64,000 nt of DNA from Flavobacterium sp. AG291. GTDB lineage: Bacteria > Bacteroidota > Bacteroidia > Flavobacteriales > Flavobacteriaceae. Positions within the stretch are counted from its first letter, which is position 1. The number at the start of each line of letters is the position of its first letter. Below the pieces are notes generated by a model. That model saw only the letters and a program-made list of their open reading frames with translations, ran no database searches and was not told where the DNA came from. Where the stretch lies: assembly GCF_003350375.1 (NCBI RefSeq), contig NZ_QQAR01000020.1:1-64000 (forward strand). The letters are read 5' to 3'. Made by a program: the position numbers and the translations under genes. Of the stretch, positions 1 to 9,527 are shown in pieces.

Positions 1-2570
1 GCAGCTGCACAGCTATATGAACCTGAAGCAGTTGATAATTGCGGTGGTGCTGTTAGTTTTACCAAGACCTCAGGAACATTTGTTCAAAGTGAATGTGAAA
101 ACTCGGGAACTTATACCAATACCTGGGTTGCTTTGGATTTACGTAGAAATGCTTCATCAGTATTTACTCAGATAATTACAATAGAGGATACCCAAGCTCC
201 TATTTGGTCAACAGAGGCATCATCTCTAAATATAACGCTGCAATGTAGCGATTCAGAAGGACTTGCAACTGCTCAGGCACAATCACCTGTTGCTATTGAT
301 AATTGCGGCGGTGCGGTCAGTTATAATAGAAGTTCAGGAGAATTTACCCGAGGCGACTGTGATAACTCAGGTACTTATACCAATACCTGGGTTGCTACTG
401 ATGGCTGTGGTAATGTATCAGAGATCTTCACTCAGGTGATTACTATTGAAGATACCCAGATTCCGTTATGGTCAACAGAGTCAGTAGCCCTTAATGTTAC
501 TCTTGAATGCAGCGATACAGAAGGACTGGCAAACGCTCAGTCGCAAGCCCCGGTAGCTACCGACAACTGCGGCGGAGTAATCATCTATACCAAAACCTCA
601 GGGTCTTTTATAGCAGGACCGTGCGCCAACTCAGGTACTTATACCAATACCTGGGTTGCTACTGATGGATGTAACAACACCTCTTTGGTCTTCACTCAGG
701 TAATTACTATAGAAGATACTCAGGTTCCTGTTTGGTCAACAGAATCAGTAGCCCTTAATGTTACTCTTGAATGCAGTGATACAGAAGGACTAGCAAACGC
801 TCAGTCACAAGCTCCGGTAGCTACCGATAATTGTGGCGGTACAATTACCTACATCAAAATCTCAGGTTCTTTTGTAGCAGATTCTTGCGCCAATTCAGGT
901 ACTTATACCAATACCTGGATTGCTACTGATGTTTGCGGTAACGTATCAGAAATATTTACCCAGATTATCACCATTGAGGACACCCAGGTTCCTGTTTGGT
1001 CAACAGAGTCAGTAGCGCTTAATGTAACGTTGCAATGTAGCGACTCAGAGGGATTGGCCAATGCTCAGTCACAAGCTCCTGTCGCAACAGATAACTGTGG
1101 AGGAGTAATCACCTATACCAAAACCTCAGGTTCTTTTGTAGCAGGAGCGTGTGATAACTCAGGTACTTATACCAATACCTGGGTTGCTACTGATGGCTGT
1201 GGTAATGTATCAGAGATCTTCACTCAGGTGATTACTATTGAAGATACCCAGATTCCGTTATGGTCAACAGAGTCAGTAGCTTTAAATGTTACTCTCGAAT
1301 GTAGCGACTCAGAAGGCTTGTCAAATGCTCAGTCACAGGCTCCGGTTGCTACAGATAACTGTGGAGGAGTAATCACCTATACCAAAACCTCAGGTTCTTT
1401 TGTAGCAGGAGCGTGTGATAACTCAGGTACTTACACCAATACCTGGACTGCTACCGATGGATGTAACAACACCTCTTTAGTATTTACTCAGGTGATTACT
1501 ATTGAAGATACCCAGGTTCCTGTGTGGGGTACCACAGCATCATCTCTAAATGTAACACTGCAATGCAGTGATACAGAAGGCTTGTCAACTGCTCAGGCAC
1601 AAGCTCCGATTGCTACAGATAATTGTGGAGGAGCAATCGCTTATACCAAAACCTCAGGAGAGTTTACCCGAGGTGACTGTGATAACTCAGGAACTTATAC
1701 CAATACCTGGACCGCTACCGATGGATGTAACAATACCTCTTTAGTATTTACTCAGGTAATTACTATCGAGGATACTCAGGTTCCGGTATGGTCAACAGAG
1801 GCATCATCTCTAAATATAACGCTGCAATGTAGCGATTCAGAAGGACTTGCAACTGCTCAGGCACAATCACCTGTTGCTATTGATAATTGCGGCGGTGCGG
1901 TCAGTTATAATAGAAGTTCAGGAGAATTTACCCGAGGCGAATGTGATAACTCAGGTACTTATACCAATATCTGGGTTGCTACTGATGGCTGTGGTAATGT
2001 ATCAGAGATCTTTACTCAGATAATTACCATTGAAGATACCCAGGTTCCTGTTTGGTCCACAGAGTCAGTGGCTTTAAATATTACTCTTGAATGTAGTGAT
2101 ACAGAAGGACTAGCAAATGCTCAGGCACAAGCTCCGGTTGCGACCGACAATTGTGGTGGTATAATTACCTACACCAAAACCTCTGGAGAATTTACCCGAG
2201 GCGACTGTGATAACTCAGGTACTTATATCAATACCTGGACTGCTGCCGATGGATGTAATAACACCTCTTTGGTCTTCACTCAGGTGATTACTATTGAGGA
2301 TACTCAGGTTCCTGTTTGGTCAACAGAGTCAGTAGCCCTTAATGTTACTCTTGAATGCAGTGATACAGAAGGATTAGTAGCCGCTCAGTCACAAGCTCCG
2401 GTTGCTACCGACAATTGTGGCGGAGTAATCACCTATACCAAAACCTCAGGTTCATTTGTAGCAGGCGCGTGCACCAATGCAGGCACTTATACCAATACTT
2501 GGATAGCCAATGATGGATGTGGTAATTCTTCAGTTGAATTTACCCAGATAATTACCCTTGAAGATATTAC
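1..2570 (+). repeat. 264-bp in-frame tandem repeat array
   Basis: The motif TGGTCAACAGAG or a close variant recurs every 264 bp (for example at 205, 469 and 733), matching the 88-residue protein repeat. Nucleotide identity between units is uneven. The block 205-356 is identical over 152 bp to 1789-1940, six periods away. The block 358-488 is identical over 131 bp to 1150-1280, three periods away. Adjacent units are less alike, which points to recombination or gene conversion between non-neighbouring units. The array starts outside the window. Confidence 0.93.
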
Positions 2571-3654
2571 ATCACCAACTTTTATTGGAAATCTACCAAC
2601 TGATATTACGGTATCATGTGATGAAGTTCCAGTGCCGGCTACTTTAGTAACTTCTGATAATTGTAATTCAGAGAATGTATCTGCAACTTATAACGAATCG
2701 ATTATAAGCACCGAATGTAAATCAGATTATACTTTGATTCGTGAATGGATAGCCTCTGACTGTGCGGGTAATACTACTTCTTATACTCAAACTATAACAG
2801 TTAGAGATACTACACCTCCAACAGGAACTGCCCCTGAGGATCTTTATTTACAAGACGTATCTGATATACCAGATGCAAGTCCTTCAGCAGTGACTAATGT
2901 TATGGACAATTGTAGTGATACTGTAGATATATCGGTTACTGATGAAGATAATGGAGGAGTAGGATGTGCAGATGATCCTTACATCATAACACGTACGTTT
3001 ATACTTTCTGATTGTTCAGGTAATACTACTACTCTGGTACAGACAATTACAGTTATATTGAGCGATCTCAATGTTCAGAGGGTTAGTGGTACTGCATGTA
3101 ACCAAGATACTGTACAGGTTGATTTAAACAGTTTTTTACCTAATGATATACCGGCAGGAGGTACCTGGAGAGGTACAAATAATAGTCTGAATGTAGATCG
3201 AGGCCTTCTTGATGTTTTTGGTCTGCAGGCTGGTATATATGAGTTTGAGTATATAAAATTAGCTGAAATTTGCCCTAGTCTTTTTATGAGTCTGAGAGTA
3301 AATGAAAACTGTAAAGTAGTTGAATGTGAGCCTATATTGGTACATAATGCATTTTCTCCAAATGGCGATAATATTAATGAGAAGTTTGTTATTGATAACA
3401 TTGATAATACAACATGTTATACTGATAACACCGTAGAAATATATAATCGTTGGGGAATACTGGTGTTCGAAACCAGAAACTATAACAACACTACAAATGC
3501 ATTTGAAGGTATTTCTAAAGGAAGAACAACAATTAGTCAGGCAGAAGGACTTCCTACCGGAACTTACTTTTACATCCTTAACTACTCATCAGTAGATGGA
3601 AACGGTACAATTCAGACACATAATAAAAGTGGCTACCTGTTCCTTTCAAGGTAA
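1..3654 (+). CDS. Giant T9SS adhesin with HYR-like tandem repeats, 5' end missing
   Basis: The reading frame is open to the first base of the window, so this is the C-terminal part of a longer surface protein. It shows one partial and nine near-identical 88-residue repeats, each with ATDNCGG, GTYTNTW and ITIEDTQ blocks and conserved cysteines. Two diverged repeats of the same HYR/Ig-like kind follow. The last ~100 residues start at the AFSPNGDN motif and contain VEIYNRWG and GTYFYIL, which is the gliding-motility-type (type B) T9SS C-terminal domain. Proteins of this class (SprB is the studied example) are exported by T9SS and need a PorP/SprF-like partner, which is the next gene. Role inferred: adhesion or gliding surface filament. 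A TTG at 133 could be mistaken for a start, but the repeat runs through it. Confidence 0.9.
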   Translation, partial: AAAQLYEPEAVDNCGGAVSFTKTSGTFVQSECENSGTYTNTWVALDLRRNASSVFTQIITIEDTQAPIWSTEASSLNITLQCSDSEGLATAQAQSPVAIDNCGGAVSYNRSSGEFTRGDCDNSGTYTNTWVATDGCGNVSEIFTQVITIEDTQIPLWSTESVALNVTLECSDTEGLANAQSQAPVATDNCGGVIIYTKTSGSFIAGPCANSGTYTNTWVATDGCNNTSLVFTQVITIEDTQVPVWSTESVALNVTLECSDTEGLANAQSQAPVATDNCGGTITYIKISGSFVADSCANSGTYTNTWIATDVCGNVSEIFTQIITIEDTQVPVWSTESVALNVTLQCSDSEGLANAQSQAPVATDNCGGVITYTKTSGSFVAGACDNSGTYTNTWVATDGCGNVSEIFTQVITIEDTQIPLWSTESVALNVTLECSDSEGLSNAQSQAPVATDNCGGVITYTKTSGSFVAGACDNSGTYTNTWTATDGCNNTSLVFTQVITIEDTQVPVWGTTASSLNVTLQCSDTEGLSTAQAQAPIATDNCGGAIAYTKTSGEFTRGDCDNSGTYTNTWTATDGCNNTSLVFTQVITIEDTQVPVWSTEASSLNITLQCSDSEGLATAQAQSPVAIDNCGGAVSYNRSSGEFTRGECDNSGTYTNIWVATDGCGNVSEIFTQIITIEDTQVPVWSTESVALNITLECSDTEGLANAQAQAPVATDNCGGIITYTKTSGEFTRGDCDNSGTYINTWTAADGCNNTSLVFTQVITIEDTQVPVWSTESVALNVTLECSDTEGLVAAQSQAPVATDNCGGVITYTKTSGSFVAGACTNAGTYTNTWIANDGCGNSSVEFTQIITLEDITSPTFIGNLPTDITVSCDEVPVPATLVTSDNCNSENVSATYNESIISTECKSDYTLIREWIASDCAGNTTSYTQTITVRDTTPPTGTAPEDLYLQDVSDIPDASPSAVTNVMDNCSDTVDISVTDEDNGGVGCADDPYIITRTFILSDCSGNTTTLVQTITVILSDLNVQRVSGTACNQDTVQVDLNSFLPNDIPAGGTWRGTNNSLNVDRGLLDVFGLQAGIYEFEYIKLAEICPSLFMSLRVNENCKVVECEPILVHNAFSPNGDNINEKFVIDNIDNTTCYTDNTVEIYNRWGILVFETRNYNNTTNAFEGISKGRTTISQAEGLPTGTYFYILNYSSVDGNGTIQTHNKSGYLFLSR

Positions 3655-3674
3655 GCTGCATCTTTCCTAATTCT

Positions 3675-3730
3675 TCTTCGGAAATGTTTAATAAATCTGC
3701 TTTTATAGAAAAATTAGACATTTCCGAAGA
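3675..3730. other. Perfect 13-bp inverted repeat between adhesin and SprF-like gene
   Basis: The left arm TCTTCGGAAATGT (3675-3687) is the exact reverse complement of the right arm at 3718-3730, with a 30-nt loop. It lies in the 115-nt gap between the adhesin stop and the ATG at 3770. No U-tract follows the right arm on the plus strand, so it does not look like a standard terminator. It could instead set mRNA stability or expression ratio within the operon. Confidence 0.7.
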
Positions 3731-3769
3731 TAAAAAATGAGGTGGAAAATAATTAAATCGAAACCTATT

Positions 3770-4681
3770 ATGAAAACTAATATATATTTTTTCGTCCTGG
3801 TATTTGCATCTGTAATGAGTTATGGGCAACAAAATGCACAATTTACACAGTATATGTATAATACCATAAACATAAACCCGGCTTATGCCGGTTCACGAGG
3901 AGCATTGAGTATATTCGGTTTATACCGTACTCAATGGGTAGGGCTGGATGGTGCGCCTAAAACTAGTTGCTTTTCTGTTAATACCCCATTAAATAATAGT
4001 AACTTAGGGTTAGGCGTATCATTAGTTAACGATAAAATAGGACCTACTAATGAGAACAATTTCTCTGTAGATATTTCGTATACTATACATCCTTCAGAAA
4101 CTTTAAAACTTTCATTTGGTTTTAAAGCTACTGCAAATCTGTTTAATCTTGATGTTAACAAACTAAACCCTGTTGAACAATCTGACCCACAATTCCAAAA
4201 TTTTAATAATGTATTCAAACCAAATTTTGGAGCAGGGGTTTATTTGCATTCCAATAAAGGTTATGTAGGCTTGTCAGTTCCAAATTTAGCAGAAACTAAT
4301 CTCTATAATGATAATGACATTGCTATATACAAAAGCAGAATAAATTATTATTTGATAGGAGGTTATGTGTTTGACTTAGGCCCGGATGTACAGTTTAAAC
4401 CGTCAACTTTAATTAAAATGGTAGAAGGTAGTCCTTTACAGGTAGACGTATCGGCTAATTTTAGAATAGTAGACAAGTTTGTAATTGGTGCTGCCTATAG
4501 ATGGGATGCTACATTTAGTGCTATGGCGGCATTTCAAATCAGTGAATCTCTTAATATAGGTTATGGATATGATTTGGAAACAACCAATTTGAGAAACTAT
4601 AATTCAGGTTCGCATGAAATATTCCTGCGCTTTGAAATCTTTAAAAATAATGGAAATATGACTACTCCGCGTTTCTTTTAA
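3770..4681 (+). CDS. PorP/SprF family type IX secretion partner
   Basis: 303-residue outer-membrane protein of the PorP/SprF family. After a signal peptide ending at SYGQQ comes the family hallmark QFTQYMYN followed by INPAYAGSRG, then a predicted beta-barrel ending in LRFEIFKNNG. SprF-like proteins are cargo-specific partners needed to secrete or attach type B CTD proteins; the adhesin immediately upstream is the obvious client. The start at 3770 was preferred over the in-frame ATG at 3737 because it places the signal peptide at the N-terminus. The OmpA-family gene starts 10 nt after the stop, so the three genes probably form one transcription unit. Confidence 0.88.
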   Translation: MKTNIYFFVLVFASVMSYGQQNAQFTQYMYNTININPAYAGSRGALSIFGLYRTQWVGLDGAPKTSCFSVNTPLNNSNLGLGVSLVNDKIGPTNENNFSVDISYTIHPSETLKLSFGFKATANLFNLDVNKLNPVEQSDPQFQNFNNVFKPNFGAGVYLHSNKGYVGLSVPNLAETNLYNDNDIAIYKSRINYYLIGGYVFDLGPDVQFKPSTLIKMVEGSPLQVDVSANFRIVDKFVIGAAYRWDATFSAMAAFQISESLNIGYGYDLETTNLRNYNSGSHEIFLRFEIFKNNGNMTTPRFF

Positions 4682-4691
4682 AATGTTTATT

Positions 4692-6626
4692 ATGAAAAAT
4701 TATATTCTCCTTTTAATGCTAATACCGGTTGCTTTTTCTTCCAATAGTTATTCTCAGGAAAAGAAAGTAGCATCAGCGGATAAAAAGTATGATAATTATG
4801 CCTATATCAATGCTATAAAAACATATGAAAGAGTAGCCAATAAAGGTTATAGATCAGAAGATATGTTTAAAAAACTTGCAAATGCCTTTTATTTTAATTC
4901 GCAATTCGACAAAGCTGCGAAATGGTATGGTGAGCTTTTTACTATGAATGCACAACTTGAGTCTGAATACTATTATAGATATGCACAATGTTTAAAATCA
5001 ATTGGTGAAATTGAACAATCAAATAAAATGCTCGATCTGTTTTATGAAAAATCAAAGAATGATGCCAGAGCTAAGTTGTATAATAACGCCAGGGATTATT
5101 ATAAAGAAATTAAGGCAAATTCAGGTCGTTATAAAATTGAAGATGCAGGAATGAATAGTAAATATTCGGATTACGGAACTGCTTTTTATCAAAATAAGAT
5201 TGTATATACTACAGCCAGAGATACAGGTAATTTTTGCCAGCGTAAGCATAAATGGACTGGTCAGCATTTTACAAACTTATATTCATCTGACATTGACAAA
5301 GATTATAATAGTGGCAAGCCTCAAAAGTTCAGTGCGAAAATAAATTCTAAATTTCATGAGTCAACACCTGTTTTTACGAAAGATGGCAAAACTGTTTACT
5401 TTACCAGAAATAATTATATTGAAGGTAAGAAAGGAAAAGATGCAAATAAAACCACTCTTGTAAAAATATATAAATCAACCCTGGAAGATGATAAATGGAA
5501 CAATATTACTGAATTACCTTTTAATAGCGATTCATACAGTTCGGCACACCCAGCACTTAGTCCGGATGAAAAAACATTATACTTTGCTTCCGATATGCCT
5601 GGTACATTAGGACAATCTGATATATACAAAGTAAAAATAGATAAGGATGGCAAATTTGGATCTCCTGAAAATTTAGGGCCAACAATAAATACTGAGGGAA
5701 AAGAAACATTTCCTTTCGTAACAGATGAAGATGAAATTTACTTCGCTTCTGACGGACATCCGGGTCTAGGAGGTTTAGATGTATTTATGGGGAAAATCGA
5801 TGATAGTGGTGTTTCTAACATTCAAAACATTGGAGCGGATGTTAATTCTTCTTTCGATGATTTTGCCTATATAATTGACACTAAATCGAGGAGGGGATAC
5901 TTTTCTTCAAATAAAGAAGGAGGGAAAGGATCTGACGATATTTACAAGTTTTTAGAAACAAGAAAATTGACCTGCTTACAGGAATTATTTGGTGATGTAA
6001 CTGATCTGGCTACGGGTGAACTGCTACCTAATACAAAACTTAGCTTATATGACAATAAATTTAATTTGGTAGATACCGTATACTCTGATCCGGAGGGATT
6101 TTACACTTTTAATGTTGAGTGCCGCATGATATACAATGTTAGAGCCGAAAAAGAAAAATATACAACGAAAGAAGTTAGTATAACTATTCCGAAAGAAAAC
6201 GGAAGAACCAATTTACCTATAGCCCTTGAAAAATCAGAATGTGTTGTAACAATTGGTGATGATCTGGGTAAATGCTTTGGTATTAAAATGATTTATTTTG
6301 ATCTTGATAAGTCTGATATTCGTCCTGAAGCTGCATTAGATCTTGAAAAAATACTTGATGTACTGAATCAATATCCAAATATGAAATTAGATATACGTTC
6401 TCATACAGATAGTCGTCAGACTTTTAAATACAATGAGGAGCTATCCGACAGGAGAGCTAAATCAACAATTAAATGGTTAGTTAGAAATGGCATTAATCCG
6501 AATAGATTGACCGGAAAAGGCTATGGAGAAACCCAGCTGGTTAATGGATGTAGTGATGGGGTAGAATGTACCGAAGAACAACATCAAATGAACAGGAGAA
6601 GCGAATTTATTATTTCTGCTTTGTAA
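4692..6626 (+). CDS. OmpA family protein with TPR, PD40 propeller and carboxypeptidase-like domains
   Basis: 644-residue envelope protein. Order of parts: signal peptide (ends near SNSYSQ), TPR-like helices (~25-130), PD40/WD40-like beta-propeller strands (~150-410; HPALSPDEKTLYFASD and FPFVTDEDEIYFASDG are typical), a carboxypeptidase regulatory-like fold (~425-510) and a C-terminal OmpA domain (~520-640; IYFDLDKSDIRPEA, SHTDSR, SDRRAKS) that should bind peptidoglycan. Proteins of this architecture often sit beside PorP/SprF genes in Bacteroidota, and similar proteins (PorE type) link the T9SS to the cell wall. Inference: it anchors or stabilises the adhesin-PorP assembly. The ATG at 4692 is preferred over 4683 because the signal peptide begins MKNYILLL. 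Confidence 0.88.
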   Translation: MKNYILLLMLIPVAFSSNSYSQEKKVASADKKYDNYAYINAIKTYERVANKGYRSEDMFKKLANAFYFNSQFDKAAKWYGELFTMNAQLESEYYYRYAQCLKSIGEIEQSNKMLDLFYEKSKNDARAKLYNNARDYYKEIKANSGRYKIEDAGMNSKYSDYGTAFYQNKIVYTTARDTGNFCQRKHKWTGQHFTNLYSSDIDKDYNSGKPQKFSAKINSKFHESTPVFTKDGKTVYFTRNNYIEGKKGKDANKTTLVKIYKSTLEDDKWNNITELPFNSDSYSSAHPALSPDEKTLYFASDMPGTLGQSDIYKVKIDKDGKFGSPENLGPTINTEGKETFPFVTDEDEIYFASDGHPGLGGLDVFMGKIDDSGVSNIQNIGADVNSSFDDFAYIIDTKSRRGYFSSNKEGGKGSDDIYKFLETRKLTCLQELFGDVTDLATGELLPNTKLSLYDNKFNLVDTVYSDPEGFYTFNVECRMIYNVRAEKEKYTTKEVSITIPKENGRTNLPIALEKSECVVTIGDDLGKCFGIKMIYFDLDKSDIRPEAALDLEKILDVLNQYPNMKLDIRSHTDSRQTFKYNEELSDRRAKSTIKWLVRNGINPNRLTGKGYGETQLVNGCSDGVECTEEQHQMNRRSEFIISAL

Positions 6627-6677
6627 ACGAAAACGCAGACACACACATTAATCATTTGCAATGAACTGCAAATTTAA

Positions 6678-6709
6678 AAAACCTGCAAGTTTTTAAACCT
6701 GCAGGTTTT
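6678..6709. terminator. Rho-independent terminator after OmpA-family gene
   Basis: Stem AAAACCTGCA (6678-6687) pairs with 6700-6709 and leads into a T-rich run. It ends the adhesin/PorP/OmpA unit and lies between convergent genes. A smaller inverted repeat, ATTTGCA (6654-6660) with 6667-6673, sits just before it. Confidence 0.75.
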
Positions 6710-6836
6710 ATATTTCTATAAATTAATGGAATTTGTTTTTGTCGCTTAACAATTAAAATATTCCAAATATCGGCTTAATAGCAACATTATTAGATTGTTT
6801 TTAAATTAAATTTTTTGTTTAAATATTTTTATTTTA

Positions 6837-9527
6837 TTATTTAACAATCAGTTTTTTATATGTCTTAAAAATATTTGAACTTATTGTCACAAGGTATATT
6901 CCCGAAGCAAAATTATGATTGATTTTTCCGGATCCTTTTAGTCTGTTGATTAAAACCTGTCTGCCATTTATATCGGTAATTGTTATTGTAGCTACATCGT
7001 CTGATTGTAATTCCGGCATCGAAATATAAAATTCATTGTTGGTTGAAGGATTCGGATAAATAGTAATCAAAGAGTTATTTTCTGTTGCCATTTGTTCATC
7101 TTCATTGCTCATGCCAATCCTGGCAGATATAGCTGTCTCAAATAACCATTGAGCACTTTCCCAATTATTTTGAGCTCCTATATATTGAGCTGAACCATTC
7201 AGGTTTTCAATATGTATCATACTTCCTGTCTGCCATCTGTTTTTAATTCTTACCCATGTACCATCAACATTTTCGCTAGACCATTGAGCGCTCCACCACG
7301 TGGTTGGTCCGGCAGTACATTGTACAGATCCTGTTAAGTTTTCGATGTTCATGATATCTCCAGTACCAACATTTTGCAAGACATAATAAGTGGCATCTAT
7401 GGCAACTTTTTGCCATTTATAATTATTGTTAGCAATGGTTGCTCCATATCCAACGTTGGCTCCGGCATCGTACAAATAGTTATTAGTCCATCTGTTTTTT
7501 ATAGTATAATAGTTTCCCGAAGGAGTGGTATTAACTGTAATTGCACAATTTGTAGTTTTATTGCCATCAACGGTTGTTACTGTAATTGTTGCTGTTCCGG
7601 CGGAAACGGCTGTTACCAGACCTGAAGTATTAACAGTGGCAACTCCTGTATTCCCAGAAGAATAAGTAACAGATTTATTCGTTGCATTAGAAGGAAGTAC
7701 TGTTGGTGTTAACTGTAAGGTTGCTCCAATATTTAGTGTAGCTGATGTTGGTGTAACAGTAACACTTGTGACAGCAACAACTGAAGTGCCCGAACAGCCC
7801 GAACCCGCTGACCATGAAAATGTACCGGCTCCACTTGTATTTTCATTGGTAGTGGCATTACCGCCTCTGTTTGAGTAATTCATATTACAATAGGTTGCAT
7901 TCCCATTAGGCGCGCTTGCTATGAGTACAAAATATCCACGTCCCCAATCCCTGTTTAAGGCATTATTATAAGGAAATTCTTTTCCTGTGCCATTGATAGT
8001 TATATTGTTAAAGCTAAGATTATAAATTCCATCTCCTGATCTTTTGCTTATTGAAATAGCATCATTTCTGGAATCAAGTATGTCTAGGTTATAGAGCTGT
8101 ACATTTTTTACCTGAGTTCCGGCGTTACTTGCGCTAAAAATGTCTACTGCCGCTACAGGATTATTGTAGGTGTCATTAAAAGTACCACATGCTGTTATGG
8201 TAATGTCATGTATTTCGTGGCTGCCATCATTGCTAAATGGTGCTCCGTCAAAATTGTTACTTACACGGATAGCTGCTTCCAGATTGTCTTTTATTATCAA
8301 ATTATAGGCCTTGTTGTTTTTTCCTCCATAAATAGCTAAACCACAGGCTCTCCAACAATTTTCGGATGTATTGTACCTAAAAGTATTATTAATACATTCC
8401 TGACCGTTAGCGGGCCATATTGCCTGATCATCATCACCATTATTTCTAAAATTGCAATGCTCTACAATTGCGTTTGAAGTTCCCTTACAAAGATTTATTC
8501 CATCAGCATAATTATTTCTGAAGCGGCAATGCGAGAGCGTAAAACCATCAGCAATTGCAGGTCCGCCAACATTATATTGTGCAATCCATGCACCACATTC
8601 AAAATGTTCTGCCCATATATTCTTTATTGTTGATGTTGAGGTAAACACACCATTTATAGCCTTATATGAATTACTTCTTGAAGTTGAATTAGTAGTTAAA
8701 TAAAGATCAGAAAAAGAAATGTTAGTCGCATTGCCTCTTAATCCGCCGTTACCGCTGCTTGTAGCAGTAAAATTAATTTGAGTATACCACATTCCCGCAC
8801 CTATTAATGAGGTGTTATTAACGCCAAAATATAACTCTGTACTAACGTTATATACTCCACTTGGAATATATATCTTACTACCACCATTTTGATCAATAAA
8901 GGATTGTAGATTACTTCCGTTTCCGGTGTAGGTAACTGAACCCGACGGAGCAGTTATAGCTGTAGGTACAGGTTCCATCTCAGCAAAATCAAGATGAATG
9001 TTTCCAGTTTCCCTAACTAGTTTTAAAATTCCGGATACAGGTATCTTGGCCGGTAGTTTGTAACGTACTTCATCAAATCTCATTCTTGGGTTTTGGTTTG
9101 TGATTCCGTTATTGTTGGGATTTCCGTTGCTCCAAAGGTATTCCCAAGACCATGTTGAGGTAAGGGTCAGTGTTGTAATTTTTGTATTTCCATTATAAAC
9201 ACCTAGTGTGGCTGACTGTCCGTCAGGTACACTATAACGTATTACAAGGCCTTCAGCGGCTTCCGTAATAGTCCATTGTACTGTAGCATTCGTGGCTGAC
9301 AGATTTACACATTGCTGATCTGAAGCCTCAGACTGAAGATCGGCCTGAACATAAGACTTTGAGGTTACTGTAGCACCATTAGACAATTGTCCCAAATTTG
9401 CCTCATAACGTTTATAAGGTGCATCATAATAGCCACGTTGGGCATATATGCTTAAATGTATTAAAAAAATAAAAACAAGATAAAAATGTTTCTTCTTGAT
9501 GAAAATGTTAGGTAATTGATTATTCAT
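6837..9527 (-). CDS. Secreted GH87-like beta-helix glycanase with Big2, ricin-like and T9SS domains
   Basis: 896 residues. A signal peptide ends at SIYAQ (~29). A CBM6/35-like beta-sandwich (~40-190) is followed by a right-handed parallel beta-helix (~200-560), a bacterial Ig-like Big2 domain (~585-665), a ricin-type trefoil-like region with repeated IKNRW and NIENL/HIENL blocks (~670-800), and a type A T9SS sorting domain (~822-896; IYPNPS to KKLIVK). The helix carries ADGIN (Asp342) and GDDD (Asp365/366). An Asp followed 23-24 residues later by an Asp pair matches my recollection of the GH87 alpha-1,3-glucanase/mycodextranase active site. Likely substrate: fungal or bacterial alpha-1,3-glucan. 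Another beta-helix glycanase or lyase activity cannot be excluded. Confidence 0.72.
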   Translation of the reverse strand: MNNQLPNIFIKKKHFYLVFIFLIHLSIYAQRGYYDAPYKRYEANLGQLSNGATVTSKSYVQADLQSEASDQQCVNLSATNATVQWTITEAAEGLVIRYSVPDGQSATLGVYNGNTKITTLTLTSTWSWEYLWSNGNPNNNGITNQNPRMRFDEVRYKLPAKIPVSGILKLVRETGNIHLDFAEMEPVPTAITAPSGSVTYTGNGSNLQSFIDQNGGSKIYIPSGVYNVSTELYFGVNNTSLIGAGMWYTQINFTATSSGNGGLRGNATNISFSDLYLTTNSTSRSNSYKAINGVFTSTSTIKNIWAEHFECGAWIAQYNVGGPAIADGFTLSHCRFRNNYADGINLCKGTSNAIVEHCNFRNNGDDDQAIWPANGQECINNTFRYNTSENCWRACGLAIYGGKNNKAYNLIIKDNLEAAIRVSNNFDGAPFSNDGSHEIHDITITACGTFNDTYNNPVAAVDIFSASNAGTQVKNVQLYNLDILDSRNDAISISKRSGDGIYNLSFNNITINGTGKEFPYNNALNRDWGRGYFVLIASAPNGNATYCNMNYSNRGGNATTNENTSGAGTFSWSAGSGCSGTSVVAVTSVTVTPTSATLNIGATLQLTPTVLPSNATNKSVTYSSGNTGVATVNTSGLVTAVSAGTATITVTTVDGNKTTNCAITVNTTPSGNYYTIKNRWTNNYLYDAGANVGYGATIANNNYKWQKVAIDATYYVLQNVGTGDIMNIENLTGSVQCTAGPTTWWSAQWSSENVDGTWVRIKNRWQTGSMIHIENLNGSAQYIGAQNNWESAQWLFETAISARIGMSNEDEQMATENNSLITIYPNPSTNNEFYISMPELQSDDVATITITDINGRQVLINRLKGSGKINHNFASGIYLVTISSNIFKTYKKLIVK

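Noticed and set aside
1..2570. CRISPR-like array
   Set aside because: The period is 264 bp, the repeats are coding and in frame, and there are no unique spacers.
3578..3841. Minus-strand ORF of 87 codons across the adhesin 3' end and PorP start
   Set aside because: It is antisense to two well-supported genes and to the inverted repeat; it has no family features.
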